Origin: Candidatus Omnitrophota bacterium
Lineage (GTDB): Bacteria > Hinthialibacterota > Hinthialibacteria > OLB16
DNA length: 64,000 bases
Direction: 5' to 3'
Assembly (NCBI GenBank): GCA_020632575.1
Contig: JACKFH010000002.1
Location: 124,001-188,000 of the forward strand
Shown: positions 18,725-26,200 of the stretch, one piece after another
Position numbering within the stretch: position 1 is the first letter of the stretch
Layout of the letters: every line of letters begins with the position of its first letter
Notes under the pieces: model-generated
Database searches by the model: none
Told to the model about the DNA's origin: nothing
The model's input: only the letters and a program-made list of their open reading frames with translations
Program-made: the position numbers and the translations under genes

Positions 18725-19678
18725 TTAACCGGCCGATCCCTCGGGAGCGAGCGCCTGCCTCCAGGACCGGAGCGTGCTTCTCACCAGACGTGGGAAACTG
18801 AAAAAGATGGGCATGAGATCGGGAAAATCGAAATCCTCCACGACAAATTCATCGAGCGGATCTCCAATGAGTTCGATGTCGCTTTCCGCCCAGGCCCCGA
18901 TTCCCATTCGTCGCGCCGCTTGGATGGTGCAAAGAGAAGTTGGAGGAAATTTCACCAACCGGCAACAGACCGAATCGACGGCGGTCGGATCGACTCCGGC
19001 TGCGAGGACTCCCATGGGTCTCGGGTTCCCTTTAACCGGGCCCTCCCCCTCCATGGCGATGATCCCATCGACGATGTTGATTCGTGGATTTAGGATCGTG
19101 GCATTGGCCACCAGCATGTTGGAGAACCAATCGAGGTCCCCCCCCGAGGTGAAATGACGCGCCGCCTTACGTTTACCGGGAACACACCCATACAGGTTCT
19201 TAACTGAAAAGGTCAGGGTTGCCTGCCGGTGCGCCTTGAACTTGGGAAGATTGATAATGCCATCGAACTCCATCGCCTCGGCTGAAACCGGAAGACGATA
19301 TTTCCTCCCCGCGACTTCGAGGCGCCGATGAGTCATTTTCTTCAGAGTGATGATGGGGATGTTCTCTTTCGCCGCTTGAGGCGCTAATCCATTCGCTTCG
19401 GCGACCGTCTGCGAGGAGTGGATCGAGGGGCTGTCTCCAATAACTGGTTTGCCGCCCGCTTCTCGCACCAAGCGGGCCATCGCCAAGATGACCTCGGGAT
19501 GAGTCACCGCGGGTCTTCTCAATCGAACTCGGTAGACAAAATTCGGTTTGAGCAGAATGCTTTCACCCGGTTTGACCAATCCCCCGACGCCCCCAAAGGG
19601 TTCGAGGAGATCGATCAGACTCTGCCGGACCGAATCCGGTTGATAATCCGAACACCCGCGCAAAGCCACTCGTTCCAT
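18725..19678 (-). CDS. DUF362 domain protein
   Basis: A 317-residue DUF362 family protein: LLKPNFVYR near the N-terminus, THPEVILAMARLVREAGGKPVIGDSP, INLPKFKAHRQATLTFSVKNLYGCVPG and NIVDGIIAMEGEGPVKG are the conserved blocks of this family. Members often carry ferredoxin-like Fe-S sites; no 4Fe-4S CxxCxxC cluster is visible here. The ATG at 19678 is chosen over TTG 19684 because GGAGAA lies 7 nt upstream; it begins 2 nt after the previous stop, implying coupling. It sits between a DUF1858 anchor protein and the cytochrome, so a redox role is inferred from context. Confidence 0.88.
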   Translation of the reverse strand: MERVALRGCSDYQPDSVRQSLIDLLEPFGGVGGLVKPGESILLKPNFVYRVRLRRPAVTHPEVILAMARLVREAGGKPVIGDSPSIHSSQTVAEANGLAPQAAKENIPIITLKKMTHRRLEVAGRKYRLPVSAEAMEFDGIINLPKFKAHRQATLTFSVKNLYGCVPGKRKAARHFTSGGDLDWFSNMLVANATILNPRINIVDGIIAMEGEGPVKGNPRPMGVLAAGVDPTAVDSVCCRLVKFPPTSLCTIQAARRMGIGAWAESDIELIGDPLDEFVVEDFDFPDLMPIFFSFPRLVRSTLRSWRQALAPEGSAG

Positions 19679-19680
19679 GA

Positions 19681-20175
19681 TCAATTCTCCGTCGCTGTTC
19701 GTTGGGGAATTTGAATCTGAATTCCCTGCGCTCCGCCATGAGGTTTCGGATCGGCCACATAGCCATCCGGATTGGATAGAAACTTTTCGATCTCCGCCAT
19801 GATTTCGTCAATATTCAAACCATAAGAGGCCGCACCCTGTCCCAAGGTCTCCGAGGAACTGACACTGCAACTGTTGCAACCTCCCAGATGCATGCTCGCC
19901 AAAACATCCTTCATCCTTGGATGGATCGCGAGCACATCGGAGATCAACATTTCGGGTGAAACGACGCTCTCACCCTCGGTGCGACACGAACGCATTTCGA
20001 TGATCTTTAATTGGCCTCGAACCTCATCGATGTAGGAGCGAGTCTCCGCCCCCCAGCTATAGAGCCGGTCGCTCAGTTGCTCGATTCGTTGAGCCTGACC
20101 CTTTGTCCGGCGACCGAGTAGAAGACAATAAACGCCCAAGATGACCACTACCGCAAACAGAATAACTTCGGACAC
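19681..20175 (-). CDS. Membrane-anchored DUF1858 (Cys-pair) protein
   Basis: 164 residues: one N-terminal TM helix (about 3-20), a coiled-coil-like linker (24-60), and a DUF1858 domain at about 72-135 with the pattern SPEMLISDVLAIHPRMKDVL, GGCNSCSV (Cys100 and Cys103), ETLGQGAASYGLNIDEI. DUF1858 domains are small helical domains with a Cys pair found next to or inside hybrid-cluster and other redox proteins; a disulfide or metal-binding role is proposed for them. First gene of the DUF1858-DUF362-cytochrome-TPR run. Confidence 0.82.
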   Translation of the reverse strand: MSEVILFAVVVILGVYCLLLGRRTKGQAQRIEQLSDRLYSWGAETRSYIDEVRGQLKIIEMRSCRTEGESVVSPEMLISDVLAIHPRMKDVLASMHLGGCNSCSVSSSETLGQGAASYGLNIDEIMAEIEKFLSNPDGYVADPKPHGGAQGIQIQIPQRTATEN

Positions 20176-20391
20176 AAAAACTCCTCCAGACTTTAGGCGG
20201 AAAGACAGTTTTTCCTTCTCGGGATTAGTTTAACGGCATTCGGACCCCCCTGCAATTCGGCTCTTTCTTCCGCACTTTCTCCAAGTGTTGCTGGTTGCCA
20301 AAGACCGAGGGGGGTGGGATCATTCCGCCAAAATGGGTATGAAATGCAGTTTTTACCCGGCGATCATTTTTTCGTAAAGGAGCGTGGAGGG

Positions 20392-21735
20392 ATGCAAGAT
20401 AAGAATGAAGTCAAGAGACGCGATTTCCTCAAGGTGACCGCGGCGGGCGCGGCGGGAATCGCGTTGGTGGGACGGACAGCCAAATCGTTCGCGGCGACAA
20501 AAGGAGCCAACGACAAGATCCGCATTGGCGGAATCGGGTGCGGTGGACAAGGGCGCAGCCTTATAGGCGCCTTCACCGACAACGCCGCCGACTGGAACTG
20601 CGAGGTCGTGGCGGTTTGCGATGTCTATGACAAACGAAAAGAGATGGGGAAAGAGCGAGCCGGCGGCAATGCGAAGGTCTATCATGACTATGAGGACCTC
20701 CTTCAACACCCCGACCTCGACGCCGTGATTGTGGCGACTCCAGACCATTGGCACGCGAAGATTTGTCTGGATGCTCTGGACTCCGGCTTGAACGTCTATT
20801 GTGAGAAACCCTTCTCGCACACCCCCTATGAGTCTCTCGCGGTCCACAAAAAGGTTCAACAAACCGGGCTCACTCTCCAGGTGGGATCTCAACACACCGC
20901 CGATGGGAGCTACTATGCCGCTCGGCAAGCAGTCCAGGATGGTCTTATCGGGAAGCCGGTTTGGACCGAAACCGGTTATTCACGGAACAACCCGAACGGC
21001 GAGTGGAACTGGACGATTGACGATGACGCCAAACCGGGAGTCAACCTCGATTGGGATAAATGGTTGGGTTACGCCCCCAAGATTCCTTGGGATCCGGATC
21101 GCTATTTCCGTTTCAGGAAGTATTACGATTATTCGGGAGGGATCGCCACCGATCTCTTCTATCACAAACTGGCCCCATTCATGATTGTCTTCGAGGATGA
21201 AATGCCCATGCGCGCCTCGGCTGGTGGAGGAAAGTTCATCTTCAAGGATGACCGCGAGGTTCCCGACACCTCTTTCAATGTGATCGATTACCCGAGCGGT
21301 CATTCCATTGTCCTTCATTCTTCCATGTGCAATTCCATGGGTGTTCCGGATCGCATCCATGGTCAGAAAGCAAATCTGGACATCATCGGCGACAACAAGA
21401 TCAGAATCCGCGCTGAAAAACCTTTCATGGAAGAGTTCAAGGACAAACATGACGGCCAGGAGGAGATCATCATTCAGGGCGAGGACCGACCGGACCATCG
21501 TAAGAACTTCCTCGACGCTGTCCGGGGACTCGATTGGTTGCACCTCGATTCTAAACGGGGTTATGCCACACAGGTAGGGATTTCCCTGGGCGTTTACGCG
21601 CTCCGCCAGGGGAAATCTGTCGCTTGGGATGAAACCAAGGGTGTCATCGATGCCGGACCCGATGACTTCCATGGGGGAGTCGCTGGGAAATTCCCACCCT
21701 CTTTCCTGGGGAATAGTTGGAAAGGCGCTGCTTGA
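20392..21735 (+). CDS. Gfo/Idh/MocA family oxidoreductase with Tat signal
   Basis: 447 residues from ATG 20392, chosen because AAAGGAG lies 9 nt upstream and because the resulting N-terminus is a Tat signal (KRRDFLK at 8-14, then an Ala/Gly-rich hydrophobic stretch to AKSFAA). The Rossmann fold starts at IRIGGIGCGGQGR; the catalytic EKPFSHT motif is near residue 142, with a C-terminal alpha/beta domain. NAD(P)-dependent sugar or cyclitol dehydrogenases of this type are folded with cofactor before Tat export, so a periplasmic sugar-modifying role is likely. Substrate unknown. Single gene with its own terminator. Confidence 0.9.
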   Translation: MQDKNEVKRRDFLKVTAAGAAGIALVGRTAKSFAATKGANDKIRIGGIGCGGQGRSLIGAFTDNAADWNCEVVAVCDVYDKRKEMGKERAGGNAKVYHDYEDLLQHPDLDAVIVATPDHWHAKICLDALDSGLNVYCEKPFSHTPYESLAVHKKVQQTGLTLQVGSQHTADGSYYAARQAVQDGLIGKPVWTETGYSRNNPNGEWNWTIDDDAKPGVNLDWDKWLGYAPKIPWDPDRYFRFRKYYDYSGGIATDLFYHKLAPFMIVFEDEMPMRASAGGGKFIFKDDREVPDTSFNVIDYPSGHSIVLHSSMCNSMGVPDRIHGQKANLDIIGDNKIRIRAEKPFMEEFKDKHDGQEEIIIQGEDRPDHRKNFLDAVRGLDWLHLDSKRGYATQVGISLGVYALRQGKSVAWDETKGVIDAGPDDFHGGVAGKFPPSFLGNSWKGAA

Positions 21736-21785
21736 TCGAAACAGACGATGTGGTTTGAATCGCGAACTTTGATCGTATGAGGAAA

Positions 21786-21815
21786 AAAGGGGGTCGGACT
21801 TGTTCGGCCCCCTTT
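21786..21815 (+). terminator. Rho-independent terminator
   Basis: 13-bp stem (21786-21798 with 21803-21815, two G-U pairs) around a 4-nt loop, of the form AAAGGGGG...CCCCCTTT followed by CTTGTTTTG. It lies 50 nt after the Gfo/Idh/MocA stop. Confidence 0.85.
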
Positions 21816-21947
21816 CTTGTTTTGCTCAGGGTGTCAAGAGTCAAATAAAAATCACATTCTGTCGGTTTCGCCCATTCGCTGGCCCCTCCTAACTCTTGAC
21901 CAAACGGACATACAAGACAACGAAATCGAGAAACCCACTTGAGGTTC

Positions 21948-21977
21948 TTGACATAATCGCATAAAGCGATTTATACT
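21948..21977 (+). promoter_or_regulatory. Sigma-70-type promoter with palindrome in the spacer
   Basis: TTGACA at 21948-21953, 18-nt spacer, TATACT at 21972-21977. The spacer holds AATCGC-ATAAA-GCGATT (21955-21971), a perfect 6-bp inverted repeat and possible operator. It precedes the HTH-receiver gene at 22092, leaving a leader of about 108 nt. The rest of the 356-bp gap (21736-22091) shows only the upstream terminator. Confidence 0.75.
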
Positions 21978-22091
21978 TCAGGGTAACAAGTGATGGTAAG
22001 GAATGTCGAGTCGACATTCCGGTCTTTTTGAGTTGGCAGTACGAAGCAAACCCTTCAAGGGTTAAACGAAAGTGAAAGGTAGGGGGATAGC

Positions 22092-22676
22092 GTGGCAAGA
22101 GCACTTACAACCGGTGAGTTCGCGAAACTCTGTTCGGTTCGCACAGAAACGGTCAGTCGCTGGATCCACAACGGAGCCCTCCGAGCCCATTCCACCCCGG
22201 GTGGGCGTTTCCGGATTCCGGCGGATGCCGCCATCGAATTCATGAATCAACATGAAATCCCGATTCCCATCGATCTCGAGGGGGAAAGGGCCCACAAAGT
22301 GTTGGTGGTGGATGATGAGCAAACGATCCGAGAACTGGTGGTTCGCGCGTTGGAGAAGATTGACGACAGCCTCGTGATCGAGGAGGCGACAGATGGAGTC
22401 GAGGGCTGCATCAAGTTGGGAAGTTTTATTCCCGACCTGTTGGTGCTCGACCTCATGATGCCGAAAGCGGATGGCTACACGGTATGTGAAAAAGTCCGCT
22501 CCGATCCGACTATGAAGAATACGCGAATCCTGGTTTTGACCGGTTATCCAAGCCCGGAAAACATCGAAAGGGCGACCGAGGCGGGTGCGGACGATTGGTT
22601 AGCGAAACCGTTCGAGATTTCTAGTTTTACCGACAAGGTGAGGGAACTTCTTCACGGCCGTCTGCGACCGGTCTGA
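22092..22676 (+). CDS. Regulator with excisionase/MerR-like HTH and receiver domain
   Basis: 194 residues from GTG 22092, with AGGGGG 4-9 nt upstream. Residues 1-55 are an excisionase-type winged HTH (LTTGEFAKLCSVRTETVSRWIHNG, then GGRFRIP). Residues 68-190 are a response-regulator receiver with intact active site: Asp74/Asp75, phospho-acceptor Asp120 in LLVLDLMMP, Thr150, Lys172 in LAKPF. The order DNA-binding domain first, receiver second is the reverse of classic response regulators. No histidine kinase is adjacent, so the phosphodonor is encoded elsewhere. Probable DNA-binding regulator whose activity depends on phosphorylation; targets unknown. Confidence 0.9.
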   Translation: MARALTTGEFAKLCSVRTETVSRWIHNGALRAHSTPGGRFRIPADAAIEFMNQHEIPIPIDLEGERAHKVLVVDDEQTIRELVVRALEKIDDSLVIEEATDGVEGCIKLGSFIPDLLVLDLMMPKADGYTVCEKVRSDPTMKNTRILVLTGYPSPENIERATEAGADDWLAKPFEISSFTDKVRELLHGRLRPV

Positions 22677-22687
22677 TCGAGAATCGT

Positions 22688-22939
22688 TCAAGTTGAGGAG
22701 GTCTGGTTGCGCCGGACCTCCTCGGACGCGACCTGCTCTTCCTCGCTCTCCACGGGTTCTGCGATTTTCAGGTTATAAATCTCCGTATACCCACAAAGCC
22801 CGCAACTCACAAAAAGGAATCGATTCAGAATGGGGAGAGGGACTTTCCCCCCCTTGGGGATCACATGTTCGTTCAGAACCGGCTTCTTCCCATGGCATTT
22901 CGGGCAACAGTACGAATTCTTAATTTCCTGAATTTTCAT
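22688..22939 (-). CDS. Small zinc-ribbon protein
   Basis: 83 residues with two Cys pairs: CPKC (Cys12/Cys15) and CGLC (Cys46/Cys49) followed by GYTEIYN. This is the pattern of the short nucleic-acid-binding zinc-ribbon proteins (PF09855-like, ending in CGYTE-Y). The C-terminal 25 residues are acidic and probably disordered. Convergent with the HTH-receiver gene, 11 nt away. Function unknown beyond likely Zn binding. Confidence 0.75.
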   Translation of the reverse strand: MKIQEIKNSYCCPKCHGKKPVLNEHVIPKGGKVPLPILNRFLFVSCGLCGYTEIYNLKIAEPVESEEEQVASEEVRRNQTSST

Positions 22940-23060
22940 TGTCCGTCCCTTGCCCTGTCTGGTTCTTGAATCGATATCGGAATTTGATAATCAAGATAGA
23001 GAACTCACCGCCTCTCGTAAAGACCGTGACTCCTAAGGAAACGATTTGAAATGGCCGCAG

Positions 23061-23142
23061 TGTCATATTCGAGCCATTCCTGCGAAGGCAGGAATCCAAA
23101 GGGGAGGTCCTGCCCTGGATACCCGCCTTCTCGGGTATGACG
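23061..23142. repeat. Paired-hairpin repeat, family B copy 1
   Basis: Two head-to-head hairpins: ATTCCTGCGAAGGCAGGAAT near 23077-23096 and ATACCCGCCTTCTCGGGTAT at 23120-23139, bounded by TGTCAT and ATGACG. Same design as the copies at 43531-43601 and 44537-44607. It occupies the gap between the zinc-ribbon gene and the pseudopilin cluster; I see nothing else in 22940-23215. Confidence 0.8.
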
Positions 23143-23215
23143 TGCATTGACCATTGTTTCCTTTTTCTATTCGGCGACCGCCTCGCTGCGCGCTCGAAAA
23201 GTCACAAGCGATGCT

Positions 23216-26200
23216 TTACCGGGATAGATCTTCCTCCAGATGCTGTTCGGCTAGGACGTTGTTCAGTTCGGGATCCTGCTCGGTCACCTGAGTATCGATA
23301 ACGCGGCCTCGGGAAATGACGATGAACTCATTGGCTTGCACTGTGATCAGGTTCATAATCCGACCCAACATCATGTGGATATCCGAATCGTCCAAAAGGC
23401 TCACCGAACCGTCCGGACGTAGGATGTTGCCCATTTGTTGGTCCAATCGTCTGAGTTCCTTAAGAGTTAGCGGATTCAGCATTGGCGTCGAAACCTGTCC
23501 CACGCTGGCGTAGGGACCGTCATCGGTTCCCGGGGCGCGGTATTCCGCCGGCTCGTCGATGATCCCGTCCCCGTTATCGTCGAATCCAAACATTCCAAAC
23601 CCGTTCGGCCCGAATGTCGGCGGATCCCAAGAGGGGGCGTACCGGTCGGTAAGCGGCCTCCCGCCTGAGGTCGTGTAGCCGAGATCCTGAAGGTCGGCCA
23701 GCCCGTCTCCATCGTCATCTCGACCGATTTCGCCGATCTCGCCATCGAACCCGCGCTGGGATCTCCCCATCACGAGCACTTGCGACATCAACCCCGAAAC
23801 CCTCAACCGGTTGCGGACATTGGTGAAAACCTCGGGACGAAGTTCGGGCGGGAAAAAGGGAAGGGCCAAAAGGACCTTCTGATCCGCGACATTGATATTC
23901 ACCAACCCATCGATGACGGGATCGGACTGGAACTCCATCCGGGTCATGATTTGGCTAATCTCCCCAGCGGTCGGTCCGCAAAAGACTCCTCGGCCCATCG
24001 AGTATTTCTCGATGTTCCTTCCGAACGCCCCCGGCAGGTAGGGGGAACTATTGGCGAGCGGTCCTTGGCGGAACCGGAGGCTGCGCTCCGAAACGGCCTC
24101 GGGAGAGAGGTTGGGGTCGTTGATTCTTCGTCGCTGCATGTAAAGGAATCGCGCGTTGACATCGGTGGTTAAATCCCGATCGGGATAGAAGTAAGAGTCC
24201 CGCCCCGGGTCGCAAGCCATATATCCCACCGTCTCCGGGAACCCGGCCGAGACTTCGATATAGGAAAAAGCGAAGGTGGCGGAGGGGATGTTCAAAGCGC
24301 CATATGTGGTGGCCGCCAGCGGAATGTCCGCCGTCTCGGGGACCCGAAGAGTGATCCGAATCGAGTCGTTTTCGATATTGATCACATCCTGGTACTTGTC
24401 CAAATCCTCGCTTGGGTCGAAGACGAAAAGAAGGTCTCCGCTCCAACGCAATTGTTCGTCCTCGTCATCGCCCGAGGTGTCCATGTCGAACATGCCGATC
24501 GGGGCGTTAGGGACTCCATAGCCTCGCACATAAAGAACCGGCAGCCCATCGACCGACCCGGGGACATTGTCCGTGTTGTCTAGAGTAAACGGTTCACGGA
24601 ATTGGTTCAGGATTCCGGGCCAATGGAAGGTGATCGTGTTGTCATCCGAGAGATGATCTCCACTCTCGAACTCTTCCTGCTCGTGCTCGGTCAGACCGAA
24701 AATGGTCTCGCCGAATTCAGTGATCTGATCTTCCTCTCCGGTCGCTCCGGGAACTGTGGACCGTCCCAGGATGAATTCGGGTTTGAAACTGGCCGCATTG
24801 CCGGGTTCGTTCGCCGCGATGGTCCCCGAGGGATCCTTGGTCACCACCGCGTCCTCGGCCAAATAGCGGATTGGACCGTGGACATACCTCTCAATCGTCT
24901 CGGTGGCGTTCAGCAGGCTCTTGTCATGACGAAGCATGGAAAGGGTCGGATCGCCTCGCCGTTGGGAGAAGAACACCATCTTGTCCTGACGGTGGTAGGT
25001 CTGACGGACCGAGCAATCGTCGCTGGAACCGTTGAAATAGAAGGAGTCAACCAAGGTTTTGCTAGCCGCGTTCAAGTCCGCGTTGGCGTCTTGAAGTTCC
25101 GTGGGGTCCAGTTTTGGAGCCCAGAGTTCGACAACGCGCGCGGTGGAAGAGGCGAAAAGAATGTCCTCGAGACTTGTCGTCAGGTGGAACGGGGTGATGT
25201 CTTCCACATCCTCATCCTCCGGGACAAACAGATCTTCCCGGGTGAGAATCAATGGTTCGGGACCTGGATCGTCGGGATAGCCCTTCGGTCGGAGATCGCC
25301 AATCCCGGATGGTCCTTCATTCTCGTCTTTGGCGTCGTCTTCGGGATAAATGACCACAAACTGTCCGGGCGCGACGATCTGTGGGTCTTCATCGTCTATC
25401 TTGAAAGTCTCCGAGCCCTGGCGAATCTCCCAACCCGCCAGGTCGACAGGGGTTTCGCCGAAATTCACCATCTCCATGAACTGAGCGTCGGGGGCGTAGA
25501 GTTCGATGTAATCGAATGAGAAGGGCGCGTTTGAATCCGCCGAAGGGCAATTCAAATTAACCGTCAGGCTCCCCTCGATATCGACCGGCTCGTCGGTGAA
25601 CAAGACATGGGGACGACTTCCGGAAACCATGCCATTTCTCACGGTCGAAGTGGTGGGGAAGATCTCCTCCGAAAACGTCTCGGAATCGAAATGGTCATAA
25701 GAGTTCTGGTCGACCAAAAAGGTTCCCGCGGCCGAATCGATATTCGCCGTGACGCCCTCGAGGTGGTAGACTTTTCCCTTTAGGCCGTTATTAAAACTGT
25801 AAATCAGGACGTAATACTTTCCTTTGGGGATCTCTTGGTCGAAGGTCCAGGTCCCCGTGTCCCCTCCCACCGTATTCACATAGTGAAAGTCGACCGTCCT
25901 GTCGTTGAGGTTGGCGTCGGCGGCGGTCTGCCAGTTCCCGCCCGGAGCCGAGCCATCCTGGTCCTCGGCCTGCAAACGGATGAGCGGACGGGCGAGCACC
26001 TCGGTGATCCGCATCGCCTCCATGCCGAATGCTTCCGTCGTATACTCTCGCGAGGCGTTTTTCACCTCGAACTTGGTGGCTCCGTCGGCGATGTCGAGAT
26101 CCGTGCTGTAGTCCATCGAGTCGGCGAGATTGGCCACGAATTGGAGATCCATGGGGTCCTCATCGCAACGGAAGACCAACCTTTCTCCATGACGCTCCAG

